Origin: Desulfovibrio subterraneus
GTDB taxonomy: Bacteria; Desulfobacterota; Desulfovibrionia; Desulfovibrionales; Desulfovibrionaceae
Reading direction: 5' to 3'
Length of the DNA stretch: 64,000 bases
Assembly: GCF_013340285.1 (NCBI RefSeq)
Contig: NZ_BLVO01000013.1
Span: forward strand, 1,099,574-1,163,573
Part shown: piece by piece, positions 34,948 to 42,908 of the stretch
How the letters are laid out: every line of letters begins with the position of its first letter
How positions within the stretch are numbered: position 1 is the stretch's first letter
The notes under the pieces: model-generated
The model's database searches: none
The model's input: the letters and a program-made list of their open reading frames with translations, nothing else
Told to the model about the DNA's origin: nothing
Made by a program: the position numbers and the translations under genes

Positions 34948-35151
34948 TTACACTTTAGACTCTGTTGTATTGTTGATTTGAGTTGATGATATGTATTCAA
35001 GTGTGTTTGTAATGGTAGATACAAACACTTCAACAGACATTTCTTCATGTCCACACCGCTTGCAACGTCGAATACGCACCGTTCTTTCGGTATCATCAAA
35101 TGCCCTTGGGGCACTTGTAGGCGTTCCGCACTTTCGGCAGGCAAGAGACAT
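34948..35151 (-). CDS. Ogr/Delta-like zinc-finger activator
   Basis: 67 residues from ATG 35151 (GAGAGG site). CRKCG near the N-terminus and CKRCG about 25 residues later form a zinc finger with the spacing and flanking sequence of the P2 Ogr/P4 Delta family, which activate late promoters. The C-terminal extension is longer than in the core of Ogr. It follows the excisionase-like gene without a gap. Confidence 0.75.
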   Translation of the reverse strand: MSLACRKCGTPTSAPRAFDDTERTVRIRRCKRCGHEEMSVEVFVSTITNTLEYISSTQINNTTESKV

Positions 35152-35152
35152 A

Positions 35153-35347
35153 TCAATCCCTCTCAATATCGTTCACGGTCCGTTCGTCCATGAATGCGGT
35201 CAGGTCCTGTTCTTTCACGCGGTAGCATGGCCGTTTTTGTGTGCCCATATTGTACCCACGCAACTCCTTACGCCTGATCAACCGGCGCACCCATTCGGGT
35301 CGCCTTTTCAAACGCGCTGCCACTTCATCAACGGTCAACGTCTGCAT
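35153..35347 (-). CDS. Excisionase-like small helix-turn-helix protein
   Basis: 64 residues with a MerR/Xis-type winged helix: TVDEVAARLKRRPEWVRRLIRRKELRGY, then YRVKEQDLTAFM. It could be the excisionase for either recombinase or a small regulator. It overlaps the recombinase gene by 20 bp and abuts the Ogr-like gene. Confidence 0.75.
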   Translation of the reverse strand: MQTLTVDEVAARLKRRPEWVRRLIRRKELRGYNMGTQKRPCYRVKEQDLTAFMDERTVNDIERD

Positions 35348-35975
35348 GCAGCATCCTCCCCATATGCCTTATTGCCGCGCGGCGGCTCTCATCGCGGAAT
35401 GAAAGATAATGCGTCGTGCTCTTGGGGTCTTTGTGCCCCAGGGCTTGCGACACCTCCATAAACGGATCAACGCCCCGGCCTTCCGCTACCTGGGCAAGCA
35501 TGAACTCGTATGTCTCGTTCGCAAAGGTCTTGCGCATACTATGCGTTGCCACGTCTTCGGCAATGCCACACCTCCCGAAGGCATCCTGCAACACGCGGCG
35601 CGCCTGGGTGTAGGATATGGCCTTGTTTTCGTCGCCCTGGGCACGGAACAGGAAAGAATCAGGGGCCGGGTATCCAAGCTCCCGAATCTGATCCAGAATA
35701 GCCCTCCGTGCTTCCGGTGCCAGATACACGACGCGGCTTTCCTGCTTGCCTTTCATGTGACGGCGGGCAACCCGAACAGTAAGGCGCACCTTGCCGCGGG
35801 CGGTTACATCGGCTACACGAAGAGAAAGCATTTCGCGTATGCGAAAGCCTGCAAGAATACCTAAAATAAATAGGCAACGATTACGAACCACATAGCGTCC
35901 GCTGAAGGCACCTACAGCCCCAGCAACCTCTTCGTGTGACAAGGGGCGGCAACCTGGCACAACACCTCCAAACAC
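35328..35975 (-). CDS. Second tyrosine recombinase, catalytic domain only
   Basis: 215 residues. It has Arg in GFRIREMLSLR, Lys in MKGKQESRVVYL, HSMRKTF (HxxR), LGHKD, and Tyr in THYLSF, the full set of catalytic residues. The N-terminal arm and core-binding domains of a normal integrase are absent, so the protein is about half the usual size. It pairs with an excisionase-like gene, and is distinct from the P4-type integrase at attL. It could resolve multimers or act at another site. Confidence 0.85.
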   Translation of the reverse strand: MFGGVVPGCRPLSHEEVAGAVGAFSGRYVVRNRCLFILGILAGFRIREMLSLRVADVTARGKVRLTVRVARRHMKGKQESRVVYLAPEARRAILDQIRELGYPAPDSFLFRAQGDENKAISYTQARRVLQDAFGRCGIAEDVATHSMRKTFANETYEFMLAQVAEGRGVDPFMEVSQALGHKDPKSTTHYLSFRDESRRAAIRHMGRMLHADVDR

Positions 35976-36067
35976 AAATCATCGTGCAACCATAGTTATC
36001 TGAATCAATCAGCCAATCGTAATAGACAAACAATAAACACAAACCACATATAAACAAGAATAATAAA

Positions 36068-36751
36068 ATGATAAACGAACTAATTGAAAAATTAAAATTA
36101 CTAGATGAAAGCACTGATTCTGTAGAAATAGAAAAATGCATCGCACACTTTTCAGAACAAGAAAAAATAGTACATGGACACATTGGATTTTTATTTATAT
36201 ACTCACTACTTCTAATAATACCAACAATATCTGAAATATACAACATAGAAGTCATCACAAAACTAGGAACAATAACATCAGGAATGATAAAAGCATTTTT
36301 TGCTATTGCAAACATTTTATACCCTTTTATATTCACATTCACAACGACAACAGTAAATGCAATAATTCCATTTTCCGCACTTCAAACATACACAAGAGGA
36401 AAGCTATCCAAAGCAACAGCATCTTACTTAATCAATGAAAACAAAATAAATCCATATTACACTGGATCTATTTTTCTCAGCATTTATAGAAAAAATGAAA
36501 AAATCAGAAAATTTAGCGCCATACTAACATTATTCTTTACGTTTTTTCCTTTACTTGTAGTATTTATACTTCCAGTAATATCACTATTTGTCTCAACAAA
36601 ATCAACATGCAACACCTTGACACAACCATACAGCGCACTCTATGCCACATCAGCGTTAATACTAGCTTCATACAGCACAATCCACCTACTAATTAGCACA
36701 ATCACAGCACTTAAAATATCTGAAAAACTTAAATCAAAAACCAAAAATTAG
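36068..36751 (+). CDS. AT-rich multi-pass membrane protein A
   Basis: 227 residues, AT-rich and unlike the GC-rich phage genes around it. Four membrane segments are likely (about residues 40-58, 74-97, 150-180 and 195-215), between charged ends (KLKLLDESTDSVEIEKC and KISEKLKSKTKN). The next reading frame encodes a similarly built but interrupted protein, so the two may be paralogs or partners. Function unknown; membrane cargo of this type often excludes other phages. Confidence 0.65.
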   Translation: MINELIEKLKLLDESTDSVEIEKCIAHFSEQEKIVHGHIGFLFIYSLLLIIPTISEIYNIEVITKLGTITSGMIKAFFAIANILYPFIFTFTTTTVNAIIPFSALQTYTRGKLSKATASYLINENKINPYYTGSIFLSIYRKNEKIRKFSAILTLFFTFFPLLVVFILPVISLFVSTKSTCNTLTQPYSALYATSALILASYSTIHLLISTITALKISEKLKSKTKN

Positions 36752-36832
36752 ATAATAAAAAAGCACATCAATCACACAATTACACAATTACAAAATCACA
36801 AAACAACTACCATCATGAACTAGGAATATAAA

Positions 36833-37570
36833 GTGAATTACATAAACAGAAACGCACTTTGCACTTTTAAAGACAATGAAAGCATAATATCTTTTGCTAA
36901 TACAATTAACAAAGAAGAAGAGTTAATATTCAAAAAACTTAAAACTCTTTTATTTTTTTCTTTAATAGCAATAATAGTACACAATTCAAAAGAAATCTCT
37001 ATCACACCGCAAACATCTTTTTTGAAATTTTGCATAAAAGACAATATACAAATATCTTTATTCGCATACATACCATTTTTAATATACTTTTTACATGCGG
37101 TACCACATGCCATAAAATTAATACTTATAAACAAACTAAAAAGGCATTCAATAATAATATCTTCTTAATCTGAAAAATCAGACCTCAGTACAATCACAAC
37201 AATATATAGCAAAATTGAATCAGCATACATTTATCAAATATCAATAGATACAGGAAATTCAGAAATAAAAATAAAAGATTATATAAAGGCGCCTGTTGAC
37301 CCATATTTCCATCTTTATATGCTATCATCACTTCCATTCATCATCATAACATCATACGCTCTAAACATATCAACTATCGGCATTACAACTGCTTTATACC
37401 CAGAAACGCCAAGTGGATATTTTATTGTCTTGATAATATCCTATCAGGCACTATTTCTGCTCACACTAACAAGAACTACATCCCGTTTCACAAAACAACT
37501 TCAATCCCTTCGCGACCAACAAACACCGGCAACCCCGCCCGATCACCCCGATACGAAACAACCTGAATAG
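36833..37570 (+). pseudogene. AT-rich membrane protein B, interrupted by one in-frame stop
   Basis: From GTG 36833 the frame encodes 111 residues and stops at TAA 37166-37168, then continues in the same frame without another stop to 37570 (total about 245 codons). The downstream part has two more membrane segments and a charged tail. A single C-to-T or A-to-T change (CAA or AAA to TAA) would explain it. The last 83 bp overlap the M15 peptidase gene on the other strand. Confidence 0.65.
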
Positions 37571-37985
37571 CCATGTCGTAACGGTCATGGCCGCCCGTAT
37601 CGAAGTGGAACCAGGTCATGCCCGCGCCTGCTTCAATGCGCTGTATGAACTCAAAACAGGACAAATTGGGGTATGCCTGCAACTCTGCCCACACTTCGGC
37701 AGGCGTGATGTTGCGGAACTTGCAATCAAACGCCCTGCCGAACTTGTGCTGAGAAAGGGCCGCGCCGGTTCCGGTGCCCATCTCGCGCAAGCCGGATTCT
37801 TTGAAAGTTCCGCCCGCCTGCCAGTTGTTCACCACGATAGGGCCGTACCGCTTGCGCAGCCGATCCAACGTAACGAGGGCCAGTTGATCAAAGGCCATGA
37901 ACATCATTGCACCGCGGGCCTTGTTCGCCTGATGGAACTCGGGGCCGACTAGTTCTTCAATTCGGAAATGTTCGGGCGTGTACAT
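37488..37985 (-). CDS. M15 family peptidoglycan endopeptidase (endolysin)
   Basis: 165 residues from ATG 37985 (GGAGGAAG site). The metal-binding and catalytic pattern is SQHKFGRAFD (His80, Asp87) followed by MTWFHFDTGG (His127), as in VanY/D-Ala-D-Ala and phage L-alanyl-D-glutamate peptidases of family M15. No signal peptide is present, so it needs the holin. The C-terminus overlaps the AT-rich ORF on the other strand. Confidence 0.85.
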   Translation of the reverse strand: MYTPEHFRIEELVGPEFHQANKARGAMMFMAFDQLALVTLDRLRKRYGPIVVNNWQAGGTFKESGLREMGTGTGAALSQHKFGRAFDCKFRNITPAEVWAELQAYPNLSCFEFIQRIEAGAGMTWFHFDTGGHDRYDMAIQVVSYRGDRAGLPVFVGREGIEVVL

Positions 37986-38176
37986 CGTTCTTCCTCCGTT
38001 TGCTCTCTGCATTCACACTTCGCGCACTTGGCGCGCTCAATCCACCACCAGGGCGGCGCGGTCTTGGGACACGGCCGCATGTTCGGATGCCGTTGCCGCC
38101 ATTGCCGGGCCACCTCCCAAGAGACAGCGCCGATAGCCTGGGGGCTTGGCGGTGAAAACTGGCAACCATCCGCCAC
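37949..38176 (-). CDS. Small Cys-containing phage protein
   Basis: 75 residues starting at GTG 38176, four bases after the upstream stop and overlapping the endolysin start by 37 bp. It has one CAKCEC motif near residue 52 with a later Cys, which might bind metal. A competing frame on the same strand (37957-38169) is less plausible because it lacks the Cys pattern. No family recognised. Confidence 0.5.
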   Translation of the reverse strand: MADGCQFSPPSPQAIGAVSWEVARQWRQRHPNMRPCPKTAPPWWWIERAKCAKCECREQTEEERCTRPNISELKN

Positions 38177-38179
38177 AGG

Positions 38180-38683
38180 CTACGGCCTCGCCTCGACCTG
38201 TTGCATAGCCAGGTAGCGCGGGCCGTACAGGTTCGCCTTCATGTATTCAAAGGCGTTCAACTCCCGCCAGCCTTTCACCTTGGCGCGCTCCACGTCGGCA
38301 CGGCTCATGCTCCGCCGTTCCTTGGGGTGACAATGGGCGCACAACTCCACCCCGGCCAGGCCAGCGGGCGAAAGCAGGTAAAACGCCCCATGAATGCACC
38401 CTTGCGTGCAGGGGCCGCCCGGCAAAGCTTTGGCGCTGTTGTCCTGTAAAAACCGATGCGCCCGCAGCAACACCGTTGCCAACGATTCTCCGTATTCCAG
38501 CTTGCGCCCGCTCTCCACGATAGCGGCAAGGGCGTCCGTCAACTGGTCCTTCGTCAGGTACTTCAACGTCTTGTACCCCACGGAATACCCCACGTCGGAC
38601 GGCGCGGGCAGATTCACGGCCTTATGCGCATTGGCAAGCCATAGCTCAAACTCGGGAAGCGTGATGCCTGTAAGCGTCTTCAT
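38180..38683 (-). CDS. Hypothetical phage protein with Cys/His cluster
   Basis: 167 residues. The N-terminal half is helical; residues 90-125 contain CTQGCIHGAFYLL and CAHCHPKE, a possible zinc ribbon. It follows the replication-like gene by 13 bp and is probably part of the same transcript. Function not recognised. Confidence 0.6.
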   Translation of the reverse strand: MKTLTGITLPEFELWLANAHKAVNLPAPSDVGYSVGYKTLKYLTKDQLTDALAAIVESGRKLEYGESLATVLLRAHRFLQDNSAKALPGGPCTQGCIHGAFYLLSPAGLAGVELCAHCHPKERRSMSRADVERAKVKGWRELNAFEYMKANLYGPRYLAMQQVEARP

Positions 38684-38696
38684 GCGTCGCCCTCCG

Positions 38697-39761
38697 CTAT
38701 GCCTTGATTACGGCAGCAATGGCCGGTTCGTATGCTTCACGATCAAGCCGGTTATTTTCGCAGAACACGGCCACCATCGCCGCAAAGTCTTCACCGGCAG
38801 AAACGTACCGGCTCACAAAGTCCACGGCCTGGGAAAGTGCCGGAAGCTTCTTGGAAGCCTTCTTTTCCGCACTCGGCAGGAAGTTGCCTTCACGCACTTT
38901 CAGGCAGTTGGAAACGTTCAACAGCCAGTCGAAAGACGCTTTCCACTCGTTCACCTCGCCCATCAGGTACGGGCAACGGCCCACACGGCGGAAATACTCT
39001 TCCCAATCGTCCAGGGCCTTGAACTCTGCCTTGCTTCGCGCCCTGATCGCGGCCTTGCGCTTGTCCGTTACCGCCGTACAACGGGGCAGCTTATGGCCGT
39101 TCGGCTGATCGTCCACCAACAGCCGGTTATACAGGTCGGCAACCTGCTGGCACGGGTCCGCCTTTGGGGCTTGCTCCGGTTCCAAAAGCGAAGGCTCAAT
39201 TTCGTCAAGCGAAACAACGCTCACGTCGGCACCAGCCGACAAGGGTACGTTAGTACCCTCTCTTATTTCTTCTTTCTGTTCTTTGTTCTCTGTTCTCTGA
39301 TTAGCGGAAGGAAGCAGACCTGTTTCCGTAAAGGCTTCCGCAAAGGCTTTCTTAAAAGCTTCGTGAAGCCCGTCAACCGTGGCTTTTGCGCTCTCTAGCA
39401 TGTGCATTTTCAACGTGCTTTCGGGCAAAGCATCAAAGCCGCCGCGCCACGATTTGATCACATTCGGGCTTTCTGGAATGTTATATTTGAGGAAATTCGG
39501 GAACCACACCAGAAGCGCCCCGTCATGCTTCGCAATCCCTTGCGCCAAGACTTCCTGAAAGGCTTTCTCGAAGGCTTTCAACTCCATCCCAAGCTCATAA
39601 GCGAAGCCTGGCACATTGCCCCGAATCGCCCCTATCTGCGTTAGAGTTGGATGGGTAAGCAGAAAGAAGATGATAAGCTTCGCATCCAGTGACAACGCCA
39701 TGAACTTGGCATCGTTCCAGATACATGTCGAAATCTTGCGGTAGTGTTTTGCCTTGCTCAT
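38697..39761 (-). CDS. Phage replication protein (DnaD/O-like)
   Basis: 354 residues. The N-terminal winged-helix region (YRKISTCIWNDAKFMALSLDAKL ... HPTLTQIGAIRGN) resembles replisome-organiser proteins of phages that bind the origin and recruit the helicase. The central part is low-complexity and Lys/Glu-rich, and the C-terminal region (DWEEYFRRVGRCPYLMGE) matches a common phage replication domain. It overlaps no other gene on its strand. Confidence 0.7.
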   Translation of the reverse strand: MSKAKHYRKISTCIWNDAKFMALSLDAKLIIFFLLTHPTLTQIGAIRGNVPGFAYELGMELKAFEKAFQEVLAQGIAKHDGALLVWFPNFLKYNIPESPNVIKSWRGGFDALPESTLKMHMLESAKATVDGLHEAFKKAFAEAFTETGLLPSANQRTENKEQKEEIREGTNVPLSAGADVSVVSLDEIEPSLLEPEQAPKADPCQQVADLYNRLLVDDQPNGHKLPRCTAVTDKRKAAIRARSKAEFKALDDWEEYFRRVGRCPYLMGEVNEWKASFDWLLNVSNCLKVREGNFLPSAEKKASKKLPALSQAVDFVSRYVSAGEDFAAMVAVFCENNRLDREAYEPAIAAVIKA

Positions 39762-39817
39762 CCGAAACCATTCCCTTGCGTTTTCGCCTGGTTCCAGGCA
39801 TTATTTCCTATCCGAAC

Positions 39818-39838
39818 GCGCTAGTTCGTACCTAGCGC
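39818..39838. promoter_or_regulatory. Palindrome in replication-gene leader
   Basis: GCGCTA-N9-TAGCGC, just upstream of the replication gene. It could be an operator; no matching copy was found elsewhere. Confidence 0.35.
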
Positions 39839-39845
39839 CCCTTGC

Positions 39846-39882
39846 ACCCCTCGGCCCCCCGGACTGAGGGGTTTTTCTTTTT
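39846..39882 (+). terminator. Plus-strand terminator with no plus-strand gene in front
   Basis: ACCCCTC / GAGGGGT stem with an inner CC/GG-rich loop and TTTTCTTTTT on the plus strand. The only upstream plus-strand gene is at 36.8-37.6 kb, so it may stop antisense transcription across the replication operon. Confidence 0.6.
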
Positions 39883-39962
39883 GGGCACACCTATCTTTTC
39901 ATAGCCAATCTGGTACCCTCACTAATAAACATTCACTAACTTTTAACCCTTTGAGGTGCTTT

Positions 39963-40163
39963 ATGACCGAAGCCGAAGTTCAATACATTGCGAAACTTCT
40001 TGAAAACAAATCTGACAACTACAAACTTGCCTATGTAGCGGCATACCACGCTGCAAAAGGCGGAAACGTAATTCCACCACAGGCGTTTTACCATTTCCTC
40101 AGAACCCTACAGGAAGCGGACGGGGTTGACCCTAGCCAGCTTAAAGACCCATCCTTCACATAA
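39963..40163 (+). CDS. Small hypothetical protein
   Basis: 66 residues from ATG 39963 behind GAGGTG. A soluble helical peptide (EVQYIAKLLENKSDNYKLAYV) with no cysteine. It stands alone on the plus strand between the replication operon and the DUF1937 gene. No family recognised. Confidence 0.55.
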   Translation: MTEAEVQYIAKLLENKSDNYKLAYVAAYHAAKGGNVIPPQAFYHFLRTLQEADGVDPSQLKDPSFT

Positions 40164-40184
40164 ATCGCGAAACATAATGCCCCA

Positions 40185-40637
40185 TCATTTTGCCTGCCCG
40201 CCCTCGCTATATGGACAACCAATCCAGCCGCAAGGGCGGGCTATCGGATCGTAGCATTCAATCGCATAGGGGCAGGTAGCGCACCGCATAGCCGATTCAG
40301 GCTCGATATAGCGAACAGGCAAGCCTAGGGCGCGTGCAATTGCTATTTCTGCCTGCACCCCTACGGACTCACGCCAACCAGGCAGGCACAGCACCCATAA
40401 TTCGTGGTGCCGTTCCAGCGTGGCACGACACATTGCCGCCCAAAACGCCCAATCCTTGGGCAGACCAAAACGCACTGCCGCTTCATGTGTGAGCGTTAGC
40501 GGAGAATACACGCCATAGCCTTGTTCCCATCCTCGGGCGGCCTGCTCTGTCACCGCCAGAAAACGCGCTTGGCGCACCCTTTCAGATTCATGAGTGTAAG
40601 GGGCAGCCAGATACACAAGCACGATACCGTTACTCAT
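40185..40637 (-). CDS. DUF1937-like protein with Cys-rich tail
   Basis: 150 residues. The first 115 fit DUF1937 (LVYLAAPYTH ... ADWAF-like turn at KDWAFWAAMC), a fold related to nucleoside 2-deoxyribosyltransferases, and include GYGVYSPLTLTHE. The final 35 residues add CATC, IEC, and CGWIGC clusters, which is unusual. It might modify nucleotides or DNA. It is downstream of the next gene by two bases. Confidence 0.7.
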   Translation of the reverse strand: MSNGIVLVYLAAPYTHESERVRQARFLAVTEQAARGWEQGYGVYSPLTLTHEAAVRFGLPKDWAFWAAMCRATLERHHELWVLCLPGWRESVGVQAEIAIARALGLPVRYIEPESAMRCATCPYAIECYDPIARPCGWIGCPYSEGGQAK

Positions 40638-40639
40638 CC

Positions 40640-41095
40640 CTACGCCTCCAAATCCTGGCGGTAGGCAACCACGGTTTCGTCAATCTCGCCCTTCACCTCT
40701 TCGGCCAGGGCCTGCACCTCGCGCATGTCCGCGCGGTCCTGTATGGCATTGTGCAATCTGGTTAAGACGGGGTAATCATCCAGGCATTCGGCAAGCACAT
40801 CTCCCTTATCAGGGATGCCCACGGCATCAGGCACGCAGTGCATACCCAGGGCTTCGGCCATGTAGTTCAGCATTGCATGCGCCAACTTCGTTCCGCCTGC
40901 TTCATGCAGATCGTGCAGAAGAACCCGCACCCGTTGAATGTCAGGCCGCGCGGAATCGCCGTCATAGTCAGGGTTTCGCATCTGCTTGTAGAGTTGCTTG
41001 TGTCCACGCCGAAAAATGCGCTCGAGCGCGGGCATGCCCAGGCAGTCCTTCGCCTCTCGCATCATCTCCCACGCCTGCAATCGGTGCTTTGTCAT
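40640..41095 (-). CDS. Helical phage protein, possibly CII-like
   Basis: 151 residues from ATG 41095 (AGAAGTAGGGCG site). The sequence is helical (RLQAWEMMREAKDCLGMPALER ... MRNPDYDGDSARPDIQRVRVLL). The pattern of an N-terminal helix-turn-helix followed by an amphipathic helix recalls CII/CP76 regulators, but the match is weak. It is the first gene of a two-gene unit with the DUF1937 gene. Confidence 0.5.
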   Translation of the reverse strand: MTKHRLQAWEMMREAKDCLGMPALERIFRRGHKQLYKQMRNPDYDGDSARPDIQRVRVLLHDLHEAGGTKLAHAMLNYMAEALGMHCVPDAVGIPDKGDVLAECLDDYPVLTRLHNAIQDRADMREVQALAEEVKGEIDETVVAYRQDLEA

Positions 41096-41174
41096 ATATC
41101 GCCCTACTTCTATTTGTTCCGCCCTTCTGTTACGGGAAAGCCAGACACACCAACCCGCAACAGAAGGAGCGGAA

Positions 41175-41417
41175 ATGAAAGGTATTGTTATCGCGGTCAA
41201 TCGTGTTCGCGGCATGGTAGCCGTTCAACTTGAAGACGGTGACCACATCGTTTTTGACAGTCTCGGCGGCGACTTCTCCAAAGGCGACATTGTTTCGCAC
41301 ATCAAAGACGAACACGGAGACCAGGAAGTCATGAACGTTAGCCAAGGCGCACGAGAAACCATCTACGTTGAAGCCCTAAACGCCACCATCGCAAGCGCCT
41401 TAACCCTCATCCGCTAA
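41175..41417 (+). CDS. Small hypothetical beta-rich protein
   Basis: 80 residues from ATG 41175 with AAGGAGCGGAA. A beta-rich protein (KGIVIAVNRVRGMVAVQLED). It diverges from the CII-like gene and its stop overlaps the next minus-strand gene by 18 bp. Function not recognised. Confidence 0.6.
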   Translation: MKGIVIAVNRVRGMVAVQLEDGDHIVFDSLGGDFSKGDIVSHIKDEHGDQEVMNVSQGARETIYVEALNATIASALTLIR

Positions 41418-41747
41418 CACCGCCTCCAACATCCGCAGGGCGTCAGCATACGCCTTGCGGGTGTACTGATGCATTTTCACCCCACCCTTACGGCACAGCA
41501 TTTCGTTAACGCGCATCCCGCGTTCCGCGAGTAGAATCTTCCGCTTAAGCATCACCCGCATAGCGATAAGCCTCTCTTCCCGAGAGCCCTGAATCACAGG
41601 CCAGGCAGGTTGAATCCGCCAGTGCGCCATGTTGGAAAAATCCTCACCGGAATTGCGCAAGGTCCATTCCAGCAATTTACGCCGCGCGCGGCATATCGCT
41701 TCCTGTTTGCGCTCATCCCTATCCAGCCCGCTGGAATTCAGACACAT
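41400..41747 (-). CDS. Hypothetical protein
   Basis: 115 residues, basic and helical (RDERKQEAICRARRKLLEWTL ... VIQGSREERLIAMRVMLKRK). Possibly a nucleic-acid binder. It lies downstream of the cro-like gene and may share its early transcript. No family recognised. Confidence 0.55.
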   Translation of the reverse strand: MCLNSSGLDRDERKQEAICRARRKLLEWTLRNSGEDFSNMAHWRIQPAWPVIQGSREERLIAMRVMLKRKILLAERGMRVNEMLCRKGGVKMHQYTRKAYADALRMLEAVLADEG

Positions 41748-41831
41748 CGCCTACCCCCTACGCAGGGAAACCCCTGCCCTGTTTCGTCTCGTGATTTTGT
41801 GGTTACTGCCGCACACTGCACACAGGAAAGA

Positions 41832-42119
41832 TCAGGCCGCATTTTCAGCACCCTCCTTGACAAGGTCAGGACACAAAGAGGTTAGGGGAATGCCCAATCG
41901 CAAATGATACCGAACGGCATATGATGCCCCTATATTTCTCCGTCCAGAACAGTGGTTGTGCACTACTCCGCGCTTACTCCCATCTAAGCCAGTCAAAATA
42001 GCCAACTCTACAAAGGAAAGGCCATGTTCTTGCCTATAAACCTCAAGTGCGTTTCTCATGAAGCGAATGATTTCACGTGAAGACACATTAGTCAAGACCA
42101 CGCTCTTCACTGAAGACAT
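41832..42119 (-). CDS. Cro-like regulator
   Basis: 95 residues from ATG 42119 behind GAGGC; upstream in-frame codons would overlap the CI gene. The region LEVYRQEHGLSFVELAILTGLDGSKRGVVHNHCSG resembles a helix-turn-helix. Its position, divergent from the CI-type repressor with 32 bp between starts, makes it the lytic-side switch protein. Only the position and a weak motif support this. Confidence 0.6.
   Translation of the reverse strand: MSSVKSVVLTNVSSREIIRFMRNALEVYRQEHGLSFVELAILTGLDGSKRGVVHNHCSGRRNIGASYAVRYHLRLGIPLTSLCPDLVKEGAENAA
42072..42081. promoter_or_regulatory. TTCACGTGAA palindrome, candidate repressor operator
   Basis: Perfect ten-base palindrome just before the CI gene, inside the start of the cro-like gene. 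Copies occur at 44662-44671 at a probable early promoter and, in coding sequence, at 45735-45744. Confidence 0.45.
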
Positions 42120-42151
42120 GCCTCGGGCTAAATGAAGTAGGGAGCAATAAA

Positions 42152-42892
42152 ATGTCAGACAGATACGCGCAGATTTCATCACTCGCATGGGCACAAATCC
42201 TCGATCGCCTTAAGGCTCTACGGGATTCAGGAGAAACCTACCAAGCTATCGGTCGGCGAATGGGAGTCCAACGAGGTAGCGTTCAAAACTGGATTGATGG
42301 CTTAAGAAGTGGAGAAAGGGTTTCCTTTGCAGACATGCTAAGATACCTTGACTCACTTCAAATCCCTATTGATTCGATCCTAAAAGGTCTGCCCACAGAA
42401 GTCCCTCCCCTCAAAAATACACAAATTAAAAATTTACGCCCGAACGCACAAGCCGACCCCGCGTTCATAATGAGTGGAGAAGCCCCGTTAAACAGCATCG
42501 GCGCCGTGGTAAACGTGTACGCAACCGCAGGGGCGGGCCTAGCGCTAGACAACCAAACAGACACTCCACTGGCACAAATATCTATACCTGCCAAATATGT
42601 CAGACCGTCGTTACTAGTCGTAATCGTCGAAGGAGACTCCATGGAGCCCACAATAAAAAAAGGGGCTTATGTAGGAATTGATCATTCTGCTGAAAAGCTT
42701 ATTCAAGGCGAAGTCTATGGAGTCAATTTACCATACGAAGGAGTTGTTCTCAAAAGAGTCTACTTTGACCACAGCTCCGATAGTTTAGTTTTAAAATCCG
42801 ACAACCAAAAACACAGTGATATTCGCCTTCCCATTGAAAATCGTGAAGGATTAATTATTGGCAAAGCCATTTGGGTAATGCAGGACTTATAG
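42152..42892 (+). CDS. CI-type phage repressor with S24 peptidase
   Basis: 246 residues from ATG 42152 (AGTAGGGAGC site). An N-terminal helix-turn-helix (YQAIGRRMGVQRGSVQNWIDG, residues 30-50) is joined to a LexA-like peptidase with Ser163 in GDSMEPT and Lys201 in GVVLKRV. The likely self-cleavage site is Ala126-Gly127 in YATAGAG. DNA damage would therefore inactivate it through RecA and induce the prophage. It starts the plus-strand unit with the ATPase and PIN genes. Confidence 0.92.
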   Translation: MSDRYAQISSLAWAQILDRLKALRDSGETYQAIGRRMGVQRGSVQNWIDGLRSGERVSFADMLRYLDSLQIPIDSILKGLPTEVPPLKNTQIKNLRPNAQADPAFIMSGEAPLNSIGAVVNVYATAGAGLALDNQTDTPLAQISIPAKYVRPSLLVVIVEGDSMEPTIKKGAYVGIDHSAEKLIQGEVYGVNLPYEGVVLKRVYFDHSSDSLVLKSDNQKHSDIRLPIENREGLIIGKAIWVMQDL

Positions 42893-42908
42893 CATAAAGA
42901 AAATAGAA

